Source of the DNA: Rhea pennata
Lineage: Eukaryota > Chordata > Aves > Rheiformes > Rheidae
Reading direction: 5' to 3'
DNA length: 64,000 nt
Assembly (NCBI RefSeq): GCF_028389875.1
Contig: NC_084664.1
Location: forward strand, 63,318,703-63,382,702
In this document: one piece after another, positions 37,913-50,570 of the stretch
Numbering within the stretch: position 1 is the stretch's first letter
Layout of the letters: every line of letters begins with the position of its first letter
The notes under the pieces: generated by a model
What the model saw: only the letters and a program-made list of their open reading frames with translations
The model's database searches: none
What the model was told of the DNA's origin: nothing
Position numbers and translations under genes: made by a program

Positions 37913-38213
37913 GCTATAAAAAAGATCAACTCAACACTTCAAGTGTGTTGCTTTTTCTTGAAACTTCTGTTATTACTAGAAATGGAGTGGATTTATTGTA
38001 GCTAGCATTTTCTCTGAAAAATTTTAAACCTTATATAGGATAGGCTGAGCAAGGTTTCTTTTAGTCTTGTTCAGTCTGTCCTAAATACTTGCCTTTCCAT
38101 TAAATATCCTTTCTCTGATGTGCAGCATACTTTGCTAAGAGCTATTAAATACTTCTTCCTCCCTCCCTCCATTTAGCATGACCAACCAGTCAGAGGAGAC
38201 AGGTAAGGGAATG

Positions 38214-38252
38214 AAAAAAAAAAAAAAAAAAAAGAGAGAGAGAGAGAGAGAG
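38214..38252. repeat. A20 followed by (AG)10 microsatellite
   Basis: A run of twenty A leads directly into about ten AG units. It is a simple repeat in the intergenic region. Confidence 0.92.
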
Positions 38253-41200
38253 AAGAATTTTGTGGTACAACCTGTGAGCACGGTTCCTGCTCTGTGTGAT
38301 TTGGGGTAATCTGTGTAATTTCTGGACCAGGGAAGGCAGGTCTAACACAAGTTGCCTCCCCACAAAGTTTTGTGACGCTCAGGCCATAGACAAACACACA
38401 CGCTAAGAGTGGTTGTCGCTCCTGGGGACACGGGGAAGGCTGACATCAACCCCACTGCTCTCCTAGAGGAAGGATTTGGCTCTGGGCATTCAGCTGCATT
38501 ATTTTAACCAAAAACCAAAACCATTAGCACTAACCTGGCTAACTTTGCCCGTTGCACAGCTCTTCCTGCTGACAGCTCTGCGGGAAAGACATCTCCAGTT
38601 TATGCATCACAAGCAGCAGAGAGTGGCAGGACCATCGCTGCCTGGATCTGCAAGCAGATGTGTCCATGATATTATGGCTCATCTGCAGGCAAGGGCTATA
38701 TCCCTCTATATCAATATAAGTAAGATGGTACTGTCCTTTCCCAGTGTTATAAGGACAAAAAGTTTCTTAGCAGATACAGTTCTTCTCAGGGAATAAATTA
38801 TACAGAAAATTATACAGGTAACTTTCCATTGATACAAACTGCCACTACTCCAAAGGCAATTGTACTACCGTAACTATTTTAAAAGAATTTGAGAAATAGT
38901 TTTAATAGAATGAAATAACAAAGGCCACTACTTGTTCTAGTTTATAAGTTCTGTGACATTTATAGACGCAATATTAGTAAATATTTTTAGCAGATGACAT
39001 TTAAACATTTTTTGAAAATCTGATCTTGAGTTTTCCTGCATTTTTGGTACAAAACTTCTGGTTTTGGAAAGACTTTTCTTATCACTAAAGCCTTTAGTTA
39101 TCCCATGCAAATTTTTTTCAGTTAATAGTAAGACTTAGTGTCATATGACAGTAAAGTACCACATTAAGCAAGTTGGTACCTTTTTAAATTAATATATCAT
39201 TAAAATTGTTGAGAAAATCCCTGGGGGATGTTCAGAAAATACCAGCCTAATCACAGAAATTGGGAACAAATTAGCTATTACTTCCTCCCTTTTCACCACC
39301 TCTTCCTTCAATCTAGTTGTAGATATACTAGCCCAGAGTTTCTGCTACCTTCTTGAAAGTATAGCTCTTCTTTTTTTCAGTTTTATGTCATTACTGCTAG
39401 GTGTACCCTTTATGTGATGTTAAGCTATCAACAGATAAGGAAAGCTATCATATTGCCCAAGTAAGTTCAAAGTATACATGTATATTTGCATCTTTACATA
39501 TAATCAAATTCCCCAGTTTCAATATTTCTATTGTTTCTTTGTGAATTTTCTCCTTTGTTTCCTAGTTTGATGCCAAGTTACGGAGTAGCTGGTACCAGAA
39601 CAGCTTGCAGAAACCAGGCTTCTCCAGGTTAAACCCTTTTCATATGTGTGGGGCTTACTGAAGTTCACACCCTCTCCAAAAGCGATTCTCCAGAATTTAA
39701 GAAAAATCAGGATTCTCTCTTATTCAACTTCACAGTAACACATTTATATCCTGTCTGCAGTGGGCCCAAGGCAAGCCATGCCAGTACTTCCAGTTTGCCA
39801 TGCCGTCCATCCCTGTTGGTTTGCTGTGATGGCTGAGGACTCTCACTGCCTCAACCACGACAGCTAAATCCAAACTAGATTGTAAATCAGTGCTGCAGCC
39901 ACCACGGTTCATAACCCAGTGCCCTGAGGTAGACTGCAACTAGTTGTTAGTACACTGTGACAGTGGCTAACTGCACTCTGTTGTTATGCCTGAGGAATGA
40001 AGCAATATGGGCAATAATTTCTTCTGGCACAAACAGCTTATATCTTGTAAATAATTAGTACACACAAAATGCCATATGTCAGAAGCACTCAAAGTGCCTA
40101 TGTCAATATTTCACATCTTATTTCTTCTCTCTCTTTTTATATTTGGGAAAAAAATACATATGTGAAATAATAATGAAAGCCAAAGTTTTCTTTTTTTCAG
40201 AATATCAAAATAAATATATGAGCACTATCTATTTAATGAATGAATTTGTAAGAAACTTCATTCACTCAACTTGTCTGCAAGCATAAGCAGTCAGTACTTG
40301 AAACTGGTACCAGATAAAGCCATTTTTTTGGAAAAGGAGGAAAGTTCCATTCATTTGGAACTTGATCACCTTTGAGTAATATTTCTATCTGCTGAGTCCT
40401 ATTGATACAAATGATTCTGTGTAACAGGTTAGGTAGAAAGACTATCCTAGTCTTTCCTTTGGCCCTAGATAAGCAGTTATCAGAATAAAGTTTTAATACT
40501 CTCAGTAAAGAGAGTAAAAAATAATAGATGCTACTCTAAATCTAAAAGCAGAAGCCGAAAGCAAGACAACTTCATCTCTCATTACATTTTAACCTACAAA
40601 AAAGAACACAAACTCTGTAAACACTTTGTAAGATTTTTTACAAGAAGTCAGATGGAATATTGTGATTTCCTTAAAAAAAGGCTAGTGTTTTTTTTTTTCT
40701 CCTGACTGCAAATATACAATCATTCCAGACAGTTTCACAGCAAATATTTTCTTTAGCAGACTTATCCTTTGGTTCCACTTCACAAACTCCAGTTAGAATT
40801 TCAGACTGGAGGCTTCCAGTTCCAAAATCAAACAAACTGATATAAAACTAAAATTTTCTATTGGCACAATTTGAGGAAAACTTCAGCTTCTAAAAGTTTT
40901 TTCTCACGTGGCTCTGATGAAAAGCATTGATTTTCAGATTCTCTCTCTTCAGGTGAGGGCAGAGATGCTATGATGTTGGATTGTGTCTTCATGTAGTGGC
41001 AGCCCAAAGGACAGTGTGCTACGTTCAGAAGAACTTCAAAATGCAAGATGTCACACCAACCCCAGTCTACGAAGAGTCAACCCAAATAAAGGCACACACT
41101 TGCCTGTAAGCAGGGCTGTCAGGGTGGTGTTGGTGATTCTAAGAGACCGTCTGAGCCGCCCTGAGTCCAAGGCAGGATGAACTGTACAGCTGTGATGCAC

Positions 41201-41514
41201 AACCAAGTCCAGAACAGCCACAGCCTTCCTTGGTCCTGTTTAAGCTTGCACCTGCAGGTTCCTTTCTTCTGGTATCCTCCTCCTTGCCCAGCTAATGACC
41301 CAGTCATGCCAAGATGGAGAAAGGTCAGATGTTTCCCTTTGCTTGTATAGGAAAATACATAACAAGTGCCAAACATTATAATTTCATCACTGTTATTTTG
41401 GCTATGAACATTCAACAGCAAAGATGACTAAGGCTAAACAGAGATGAAGACATTATCATTACTGAAGGTTTTAAAAAATAGACTAGGCAAAACAAGCAGG
41501 CACCACAAAAATTT

Positions 41515-41590
41515 ACCCTACATAGAATGAGAATATGATGATTTCTCAAGAGTCCTTTCCAGCCTCGTAACTTTGTGATAATGTAATTTT
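41515..41590 (+). mobile_element. Possible degraded CR1 3' tail
   Basis: ATGATTTCTCAAGAGTCCTT followed by TCCAGCCTCGTAACTTTGTG resembles the conserved CR1 3' end (ATGATCT..AGAGGTCCCTTCCAACCT...TTCTGTG). It is diverged and lacks the intact 8-mer repeat. If real, it is an old, heavily truncated copy. Confidence 0.35.
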
Positions 41591-44500
41591 GGCTTCACAG
41601 TACATGTGGGAGCTAAGATTATATGAAATTTGTGACCTAATGGGACAAAAAAAATAGTATGGCTTGAGCTCTACAGCAACTACTTATTATCACAGCACTG
41701 TACATACCTGCTTTTCTGCATATATGAATTAAAATAGTAATAAAAAGTACAAAGAGTAAGAAAGAAAGCTTAAGAAATCCAGTCTCGGGAAATTTTATGT
41801 CAGCATCTTTACTAAGCACAGTAGTTCAGCATGAACATGAGTTCTGCTGATGGCATCTCTTTAGCTAAGAAGACTACTGATAAGATTTTTTTCAAAAGCA
41901 TCCCAAGCCTGAACTTTTATTTAAAATTCAAGTCAAGGTGCACTTGTAAGTTTGAAGAAAAGTGCATGCATTGTTTGTAGACCTACAATTTAAAGCTTCT
42001 TCTTAATAAATAAAAATACTCACCGAGAGCAATCTTCCATTGTCACCAAAATTATAATTTTTAATAGGAAAAGGGGAGTTTTACCTGTTTGCTTGTTCTT
42101 TTCTACAGATATGTCAATTTGGAAGTAGGTTAGTAGTTTCATAATTTCAATTAGAAAAACAGAAATTGCCTTATTTCAATAGTACAATCTCACCAATGCT
42201 CTCAGGCCAGTCTATTTTTCACCCGCTTCCTATTAGCAAAGGATGATTATTGCTGCCTCATCAGCTTTTTCCTTACTCTTGTCGGTGCAGTTGGCTATAA
42301 ATGAAAATTCAGCAGAGGATTTCATAATGCTCTGAGACAATGTAGCCAGTTCAGATAAAACGCACAGTAAGAAAATGGAAAGAGTCTGAATTGCCTTAAT
42401 TATTAATAAGAGCTCACCTTTCCAGCACTGCAGAAATTATTTACCTTTATTTAAGAGAATCTAGAAGATGGTGCACCCAATGTTACTGAACCACAAACCC
42501 CAAGGGGAGTCCTCCATTTCTCCTCAGTTCAGCCAGCCAAAAGGAATAAACAGTAAAGCACATGCATAAACCGAACAGATCCATTAAAGTGGATTTATCT
42601 GCACCATTTCCCTTAAATTACAATCATGTCCTATTTCTGCGCAATTTTCTACATTTTGTGAAATTATGTTCCTGGTGATCTAATCTCTCATTTTAGGTGG
42701 CATTGTTGCAATGGGTAATAAAATACACTTTGGGCTAGTATTAAAAGTCCTGCTGACTTTGCTGAGTCCAGCAGCAAAGCTAGAATAATGCAAGATGGCC
42801 AGAGAGACAGTCATATGAGATGTAGCATTACAAAAGAAGGCGAAAAACAAACAACAAAAAACAACAAAAAATTACCTAGGTTCCCTTTTACCGTACCTGC
42901 ACATTTTCTGAAACCAGAACACGCTGGTGCAATTCGTGAGATTGCTAAGTAACAAGTAACATAAAAATCAGGAGGGAGAAAAAAAATTGCTGCTGCTGCT
43001 GGTCTACCTTTCTCTCTTTCACGAGGTCCACTTTGCAGAAAGTGCATGCAGCTGCATGGCATTTCTCTCCCAGTCCTTGTCACTTCAGGAGGCATTTACT
43101 CTCTATTGACATGTGCATTTTTGCTGGTCCTTTCCATAGAGCCCTGTTTCCATTAAAAATATGAATACTGAGAAACATACATGAAAACAGTATGCTCACA
43201 TAGCACACCAGGGTAAGTCCCAGCATAAACAAGGCATTTAATGATAGATAGTTTTATTATTCTTGAGAAACCCTTGGTATTTACTAACCAATTAAAATTC
43301 TCCGAGTTTTTCATTCACTTGCCTGAGACAATAGATTTTAGAGTGTTTTCATTACAGTTAAGATCTTTGGAAAAAGTAGAAATATTACCAAATACATGTT
43401 TAGCAGCCCTCCAATACTAAATTTTTAAGAGCTGAATCTCCTTTGGCAACTCTAGTTAACATTACTGATAAAAATTTAATCTCATGATCTTTATCCAGTC
43501 GGCACAAAAGTTAATCAATTTGATTCACATCACACATTTAGTCTTACAAAATGATTTAATTGCTGTATCTTCATTATTTCAAAGCTTTCAAATATTTAGA
43601 TAAATTCAAATACCAGAATTTTTACATCTCTGTGAAACAATCTAGTACATATTTTTTTAATCATATAAACTAAGAGTAAAACTGATTTTATGTTTAAATT
43701 GAGATGAGCTCTAAGAAATGCTAAAGTTTTTCAAATTATTCTTAAGTCAAGGTTCAGTATAGTTTCATAGTTGCTGTAGTTAACATCCCAATTGACTTGA
43801 AAAAATGTTAGCTAAACAGTATCAACAATGTATCCGTTTTTATAAGAATCAAAGGGCTAGCTTTTAAACTCTGCATTTCCCCTAGCAAAAGGCACTTTAG
43901 AGAAACTGAAAATAAAACATGGGTAGCATTGCAGCCAGCTCTGCCCCACCAACAAAAATTCTCAAAGGAAAGCTTTTGATTTGTTTTCAGTTTAAGCAGC
44001 TCTATCCAGCCACAAGTGATGGACAGGTTATATGAGCAAATAGCAGTGCCGTTCTTTAAAATCTTTGGTAAGAACATGAAGTACAACTTAGTTATGAAGT
44101 TAGCATTTTAATTAAAATATGTTGCTGAAAGAGTAGTGGAATCCAGTGGACTTCGGGACACAAGATTTCTCCTTCCTGGTCCACCAGAGCCAAATCAAAT
44201 GCACTCTCAGATCGACGTTTATCCCATCTCCGTTGGATGGGCAGCTTAACACAAATATAGACAGAACAGTGCCTTTATCAACACCCACATAAGTATCGCA
44301 TGTGCACACATATGCAGCGCCATAGCTGGCCCCAACCTGTCTCTCCTCTAAGGTTGAACAGGACTGAAGCTCCCCAGTGCAACGCCTCCCCTCACTCTGG
44401 AGCTTCACAAGCACATCATGTTCACGGATCCCTCTGACATTAGCACAGGCTTTAAGTTCATCTCAGATCCAGGCCCAGCCGCTAGGCCCCCTTACACTGC

Positions 44501-45377
44501 CCTGGCTCATGCCATGGCTCCTTCCAGACACTTGTTTCCTCCTGCTCGCCAGCTAGTCCAGCTTGAAGCGTGCTAGCGAATTACACATGCACACGGGGGT
44601 CCCTAAGGTGCCTGGCCCCAGACACCCCGGGTAGCCCCACTTCCTCATCCCTCCAGCTGCTGCCCCCAGGCCAGCCCACCCCTCCTGATAACCCACAAAC
44701 ATACTCCCCCCCACACACCAGAAAGCAAGAATCCGCAGAAATAATCAGGAAGGGGATGTAATAAAAAGATAGGGCAGAGTGCAGTGATATAGTGCAGGGC
44801 TCAGTCAGACAGGAGTTCACATCACTGCTTGCTTACAGGAGACATCCTTCTATTATTGCTCCTTCTGTTCCCCCATGCTTTTGCTTTCTCACCCTCCTTG
44901 ACCCTTTCTTTTTCATGCTCCTGCTGCCTGCCTCCCAGATAAACAAGCTGCCCCTAATATCTTAATCTGCCCTCAGTCCCAGTCCCAGTTTTGCTACATC
45001 TGTACCCAAATTCGCGTACTACCTGGGTCATCTCACAGCGCCTCACACGGTGTGACGGATAAGGCACAGTGGGCCTTGCATGATTCCGCTCCGCAGGAGA
45101 TCCCAATACGCACTTCAATTACCTCTGAATTTTTGCCATCTCTCTTATAACTCTTCCTCAAGCACTGAGGGAATCCAGACATCTCTCCCAGTGGCCATCT
45201 GTAATTTCTGCCAGTTTCTCACACTGTTATTTCTAATGATAAAAAATTTCTCATAGGCTGTTCAGTTAGCTAAACTTCAGGCCAGGGCCTAGACATGTGC
45301 TTACATAACTCAGCAAGACTTATTACAAAGGTAAATAGATACAAAAAAGTAAGTGCAGACTCTCTAAATTATCATAC

Positions 45378-45383
45378 TTTAAT
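45378..45383 (-). terminator. FIGNL1: Candidate poly(A) signal of FIGNL1 (ATTAAA)
   Basis: TTTAAT on the + strand is ATTAAA on the minus strand, 44 bp after the FIGNL1 stop codon. It is the commonest variant poly(A) hexamer. I saw no canonical AATAAA on the minus strand close by, so this is the best nearby candidate, but a longer 3' UTR is possible. Confidence 0.35.
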
Positions 45384-45426
45384 ATGTGACAGTTAGAAAA
45401 GTTTCTGCTCAACGGTCGCAACGCAA

Positions 45427-47502
45427 TTATCTACCACAGCCGAACGTCTGGTTCCAGGTTTCATACAGCTCTAGATCCTTAGAGGAAACACTGGGCCGCA
45501 CAGTTTTGAAGGCACTCTCAAAGTCAAGAAAAGCAATAGGCCGTACTTGGTCTGGCATGATGGTTGTAATATCCATTGACTGAAGACTGCGGATCGGGCC
45601 CAGAGAAGCTTCTCGACAGAGCTGTGTCATGTCTGCCCCAGAAAACCCACTCGACTTCTTAACTATGAGTTCAATTTCCTCCTCATTCAGGCAGCAGTGC
45701 TCTTTTGACATTAGGCGAGTAACAATCTGCTTCCTAGCCGAAGCTTCTGGAAGGGGAATGTACAGTCTCTTTACCAGTCTCCTTCGGGCAGCTTCATCTA
45801 TTTCCTGGGGCCGATTTGTTGCTCCGACTACCAGAATACGATCTTCAGAGGAGGTTGTCGCCCCATCTAACTGCACCAGAAATTCAGTTTTTATTCTTCT
45901 TGAAGACTCGTGCTCCCCATCTCCACGCTGGGACAACAGAGAATCAATTTCATCAATAAAAATAACTGCTGGCTGCTGACATCGTGCCACAGTAAACAAC
46001 GCACGGACCATCTTCTCCCCCTCACCTACCCATTTGGAGGTCAGAGAAGAAGCACTGATGCTAAAAAATGTAGCTCCAGACTGGCACGCAATGCACTTGC
46101 CGATGAGAGTCTTGCCAGTCCCAGGGGGGCCAAAGAGAAGAATTCCTTTAGGAGGACCACGTAACCCAGTAAAGATGTCTGGCCTCAGCATAGGCCAGAC
46201 TACTATTTCTTTTATTGTAGCTTTAGCAAATTCAACTCCAGCAATGTCATCCCAGTTCACAGGAGGCCCATGGTCCATGATCTCATGCATAATGAGTTCA
46301 ACCATTTTTGGTTCTATGTTTTTCAGTCGTTCATCTGTCAGAAGTGATGGTTCTGCTGGTCCTCTTGTAGGAGGTTTACACTGTGCTCCTCCATTTTCAT
46401 TTCCATCTTGCTTTGGAACCGGAGGCACAAACTTGCCAAATGGACCCCGAGATCTGCCTGCACCCAGTGATTTTTTTACACCCCCATATGATGAGATTGG
46501 TGTGCGCTGGGGTACATTTTGAGGTTTCTTTTGCTGATCCACCCACAGCTGTTCTTTTGCAGTTCTAAAACCAGTAATACTGCCCTCTTCATTTCTGTTT
46601 CTGTTCCCGGAAGAACTACTGGCTTCTGTACTAACAGAAGCCTTGTATGGAGCAAGGCTAGAAATCACAGTGCTGCTTTCATCAGCCACATTATAAAATG
46701 CTTTTCTCTTTCCAGAATTTGCAGACCATGTATGTACAGCTGGCTGACTGGAAAGAGACCAATTTTGTCCATCACCAGAGTGACCTGATGCTTGCAGAGA
46801 ACTGCTACTCATTGCTTCTTTATTTCCAAATAGTGGAGTTGCCTGGACACCTGTTTGAATCAGTTCATTGAAGGAAGCAGAAGAGGCAGGAAATATATCT
46901 GAAGTTTTGGTCACAGGAGGCACACTGCTTTGAAAAGACTTTGAAGATGAGGGATGCTCAAGGAGATCTAGTCCCTCACTTGTACATTTTGATGAGCCAG
47001 CAGAGAGGCCAGTCTCTCCAGCACTGCTGAAGACAGTGAGTTTTGGGAGACCTGAAGCGGCAGAGGCACTGACCCCTTTATCAGCGAGCACAACGGCATC
47101 TGCTGGTGCCATCTGAGAGCTTTGGAAATTTTTGCCAGCCTGCATCCTCTCTTGCACACATTTTAACTCAAATACATTCTCTGTTGTCAAGGCAGATTGC
47201 CACTTGTCACTGTCATTTTGCTGACACTTTGCCAAAGTCAAAATGTTTTCAGCATAGTTATTCAAGCCAGTCTCTATGTTGTCAGAGTCAATAATTGCAG
47301 AGTATTTCTCTGCATATTTTTTAAACAGGTTGGCAGCGCAGACCTGGGAGATCTCAGAGTTTGCCCATGCATACTGAATACGCAGAATTTTTGCACGATA
47401 TCCATCTGCCTTCTGTCCGGGTGTGCAGGTGCCAGAGGTAATAGCAAAGTAACTTTTCTGCCAGTCGCTCAGGTGCACGGTACCATGGGTGGGTTTTTCC
47501 AT
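45427..47502 (-). CDS. FIGNL1: FIGNL1 (fidgetin-like 1), AAA+ ATPase, single coding exon
   Basis: This encodes a 691-residue AAA+ ATPase of the meiotic/katanin-spastin-fidgetin clade. It acts in the nucleus with SPIDR in homologous recombination and disassembles RAD51 filaments. A conserved N-terminal region ([34 protein letters not shown]) is followed by a serine-rich, poorly conserved linker (about 120-300). The RAD51-binding segment [15 protein letters not shown] lies at about 312-326 and contains the FxxA motif. The AAA domain runs from about residue 400: [11 protein letters not shown], Walker A GPPGTGKT (about 458-465), Walker B VIFIDEID (about 513-520), the GATNRP sensor region and the arginine finger run AARRR. 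The C-terminus ends TFGCGR. I choose ATG at 47502; the preceding GTG at 47505 is in frame, but an acceptor lies just upstream. The protein is slightly longer than the human one (674 residues), mostly in the linker. The coding sequence is intact with no frameshift. Confidence 0.97.
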   Translation of the reverse strand: MEKPTHGTVHLSDWQKSYFAITSGTCTPGQKADGYRAKILRIQYAWANSEISQVCAANLFKKYAEKYSAIIDSDNIETGLNNYAENILTLAKCQQNDSDKWQSALTTENVFELKCVQERMQAGKNFQSSQMAPADAVVLADKGVSASAASGLPKLTVFSSAGETGLSAGSSKCTSEGLDLLEHPSSSKSFQSSVPPVTKTSDIFPASSASFNELIQTGVQATPLFGNKEAMSSSSLQASGHSGDGQNWSLSSQPAVHTWSANSGKRKAFYNVADESSTVISSLAPYKASVSTEASSSSGNRNRNEEGSITGFRTAKEQLWVDQQKKPQNVPQRTPISSYGGVKKSLGAGRSRGPFGKFVPPVPKQDGNENGGAQCKPPTRGPAEPSLLTDERLKNIEPKMVELIMHEIMDHGPPVNWDDIAGVEFAKATIKEIVVWPMLRPDIFTGLRGPPKGILLFGPPGTGKTLIGKCIACQSGATFFSISASSLTSKWVGEGEKMVRALFTVARCQQPAVIFIDEIDSLLSQRGDGEHESSRRIKTEFLVQLDGATTSSEDRILVVGATNRPQEIDEAARRRLVKRLYIPLPEASARKQIVTRLMSKEHCCLNEEEIELIVKKSSGFSGADMTQLCREASLGPIRSLQSMDITTIMPDQVRPIAFLDFESAFKTVRPSVSSKDLELYETWNQTFGCGR

Positions 47503-49650
47503 CACTGACTCTGCAATGTATACAAAATACCTGTTGTTATAAAATAAACTTCACAGCTATTTATTTTGGCTGCTTCCCCATTTCCTAAATACATATAAAT
47601 GAAAACATAAATTATTTTAATTCAGAGAAATAGTGTAGGAGATCTTGTAAGCCACTTGGCCAGTCACTTTATCAATTCCAAAAAAGAACAAGATATGTGG
47701 TATAAACACATTAAGACTGAATTTCTCTTTTCTTTGTTGTTCAAAGAAAAAAAAAAGAGTTTGCTTCTAATCACAGTCTTCTGGGGAGGTAAGTAGACTG
47801 CAAAGAATAGTAACAGATGGCCAAACAAAAAATGGCCTTGTTAAATGAAATCAGCAGTGTTTTCACTCTTGTCTGAGAGAATAGTGCATGGTGCAGCAGA
47901 GGACAGATTACAGACTATTGTCAGAATGACAAAATCTATTACACTGACAGCAATAAAAATTAAACAATGAAACAAATAAATAAGACTATGTGCAAGATCA
48001 GTGAGGAAAGGGGAATGGAATGAATAGGCCTGAATTTAGTAAACTTTCAGATAAAAAAAAAAATATTTAGATTCAGAACAAGCAGTTAAAACTATTTTCT
48101 TGTTGAACCTTTCAAAACCTCCCAATTTTATACTGCAAAGAAACAAAACACCTTATGTCTTTAGAGTGATGCTTGTTTTTCAGTTGTAGAAAGTAGAAAT
48201 TAAATTCCTTCAGCCACTTCTGAGTCTAACAAATATGAAAGATAACTTTTAGCTAGGAAGGAGCATTTACTAGGTTTGAAAAGACATGTTCATATTTTTT
48301 ATAAAATTTCAAAGAACTCTTTCTCTACAATGTGGTCACATGCAAAAATATTTCTGGTAGAGTCAAGAATTAATGATTTCAGAAGAGACAGAGGCACATG
48401 CAAAAATATGGAACCACTGCCTCAACGGGTTTACACAAAGCTCCTAGTGCACAGCAATTCCCATCTTTTGATCTGCTCACAAAAGACATTTGTCTAATAC
48501 ATGACATGACTGAAATGCATCAAATTCTATTTTCTCTTTTTAACTTGAACACATTTGGGGATTTTTAGGTAAAAAAAAATATTTAAAACAAAAGCTGATA
48601 GAGCATGGGTCTACCTATTCTCCTCTCCTTCTGAAAAACAAACAGAAGAATAGAGTACAAGTCAATTCCCAGTCTTCTCTGGAGTCAGCTATAGACTATG
48701 TACGCATGTACACTAATGTAAGGGTGCTCAGAATACATGACTGGAAAGAGATCTGAGGGAAAACTGTGAGGAATTTCCTCTCTATTTGCCCTCAGAAAAA
48801 TATTGGGTCCATGACTGCATCAGTCTACCACAACAGAGAGCATAATTTGAATATGACAAGAGGGGTTACACAAGTAATAAGATGAAGATAAATTATTTTG
48901 TTTTAAATTTAAACCCAACTTTATAGAGCTGTTAAGAAAAATCAGAACATATTTTACGATGAATCATGACTTTAAAAAACCCATTAAAAAAAGCTTTATG
49001 ACTTTAAAAAAAGCCATACATCCCTGCACTAGCAGCTTCTAAAGTATTATAGTCTCATTAAATTGGAGTAATTTTCTTCCTAACACTTAAACAGTTTAAT
49101 GGATAGTCACACACTATATTGCTACTATGGTCCATTCTCACAGTGCATGTGTCTGAATGAGGTGCAAGTTCCATCTGCAAGTGTGTGTCAGGTGAGTAAG
49201 AGATGGAGAGCTCTCTATCCCTCTCCATCACTTCTCTTTACCTCCTCCACACCAAAAAGCAAGAGGTATGGCTTTTCCACTGGTCCAGCCTTATCGCATC
49301 TACCATTACGTGGCTACTGTATCTCATTTATAATTTTAATTTGATTTTTCTTCTTAAAAATCTTCCAGTATCCTATTCTCTCCCATTCTAGATCCCAATG
49401 TTCTCATTTTTCCCTAAGAGATAATCAAATTCATATGTGGATAGTCCACACTTCTTCTTGAGCTGACACTGTTCCCAGATTTTGTAGATACCACACTTCA
49501 ACACAAGTTCCTAAGGCTGGAGGTTAATCGAAGGATTAACAATAGTAAACTTCTGGCATGCAAAACTACGCTTCAATCAACTAAAATCGTTCAGGCTCTG
49601 CAAACAGAAGGGTATGTAGTTACTCGAGGAGCTCCGTGCTGTACGTCCTT
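47503..49650 (-). other. FIGNL1: FIGNL1 5'-UTR intron with acceptor 8 bp before the ATG
   Basis: On the minus strand TATACATTGCAG (AG at 47512-47511) is followed by AGTCAGTG and then ATG. This is a good 3' splice site that places the whole coding sequence in one exon, as in mammals. The intron then spans about 2.1-2.4 kb of AT-rich unique sequence back to the CpG island. Possible donors on the minus strand are GTAAGG at 49652 and GTGAGC at 49961; I cannot tell which is used. No coding sequence was recognised in this stretch. Confidence 0.7.
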
Positions 49651-50570
49651 ACGGTCATACAGGACGCACACGCCTTCCAGCAGCGCGAACCGGCCCAGGC
49701 GCCCGCAGGCGACACAGCGCGAGCGAAAGCGTACCAACGGCGCGGCCGGGGACCCGCGCCCCCCGCTCTCGGCCCGCCAGGCTGCACACCTCATCCCGCG
49801 AAGCAGGTGGCCCCCGCCCCCCACCCCCGGCTACACCTGAAACCACGGCCCCAAAGGGCAGCGAGAGCAACCGCCTACCCGCACCTCGCTCCTCCACAGC
49901 GGCGGAGGGGCGGCGGGCGGTGCTCAACGGTCACCAACCGCCTCCGCCGGGCGGGGCTCACCCCAGCGGCCCCGCGCGCGCCTCCCGCGCAGTGGCGGGG
50001 TGGGGGAGGGGGCGCAGGGGGCCCCTGGAACGCGCCCGCGCCGCCACCCCGGCCCCTCCCGCCGCCCGCGCCGCCCGCGCCCCCCGCGCGCGCGCGCACC
50101 CACCAGCCGCGGCCGCGGCCGGGCTCCTCCTCGGCATCCCGCGCGCGCTCTGCCCCGAGGCCCCGCCCCACCCCTGCCAACCAATCGGGTAACAAGGCCC
50201 TAGGCCGTGGAGCCAATCAGAAACCGGGAGACAGAGCAGGGCAGCAGAGGGAAGGTTCGCTGCTCTGACGTCATCCGTCTGCCGCCCGGGCTTGCCAGCG
50301 GGGGTTGCTGGGTGGAGCCTGCACGGGAGGAGGGGCTTTCCTGCCTCCTATTGGCTGCGAGTGCGGCGCACACCCTCCAATGGACGCGGGATCCGCGTGT
50401 GCGGGGGTGGGGCTGTGTCCGCCCCGCCCGCGGCGCGCGCGGGAGCCGTTGGGCGGTCTGCGGGCGCGGCTGCGTGCGGCCTCCCCGCGTCCCCATGAGG
50501 CACCGCCACCCCTTGCGGCGCTTTGCCGGCTGCTGCGGTTTCTCCTCGGGTGCCCTACGTGTTTACCTTT
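49640..50570. promoter_or_regulatory. FIGNL1: CpG-island promoter, most likely of FIGNL1
   Basis: A sharply bounded, very GC-rich, CpG-dense island of about 0.9 kb, the strongest in the window. It contains CCAAT boxes at 50181, 50213 and 50377, an inverted one (ATTGG) at 50350, a perfect palindromic CRE (TGACGTCA, 50266-50273) and a (CG)n tract at 50085-50097. No TATA box was evident, which is usual for housekeeping promoters. It lies upstream of the FIGNL1 5'-UTR intron, so FIGNL1 transcription should start here on the minus strand. The CCAAT/CRE cluster sits at the right-hand end, consistent with transcription leftwards. CCAAT boxes in both orientations leave open weak divergent transcription. 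The long ORFs across it on all frames (up to 210 codons) are effects of GC composition. Confidence 0.88.
50266..50273. promoter_or_regulatory. Perfect cAMP-response element
   Basis: The palindrome TGACGTCA lies in the CpG island, between a CCAAT box at 50213 and an inverted CCAAT at 50350. This is the full CREB/ATF consensus, typically active when close to a CpG-island transcription start. Confidence 0.6.

Larger units (their letters stand above)
27114..45360. other. IKZF1-FIGNL1 intergenic region (first part may be extended IKZF1 3' UTR)
   Basis: Eighteen kilobases with no protein-coding gene that I can support. The first 3 kb may be extended IKZF1 3' UTR; several AATAAA hexamers occur up to 30256. 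GC-rich patches lie at about 28.33-28.43, 30.12-30.19, 31.98-32.05 and 32.5-32.95 kb. Simple repeats include an AT-low-complexity tract (32111-32155) and A20(AG)10 at 38214-38252. A probable CR1 relic is at 41515-41590, and 44.4-45.2 kb is C/T-rich. The longest ORFs (146 codons at 31224, 134 codons on the minus strand at 32837) resemble no family I know. Confidence 0.7.

Noticed and set aside
45629-46522. Plus-strand ORFs of 116 and 162 codons inside FIGNL1
   Set aside because: Antisense shadows of the strongly conserved FIGNL1 AAA domain.
49636-50268. 210-codon Pro/Ala/Arg-rich ORF and its overlapping frames in the CpG island
   Set aside because: All six frames are open over the same island, a composition effect. 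The region is a promoter.
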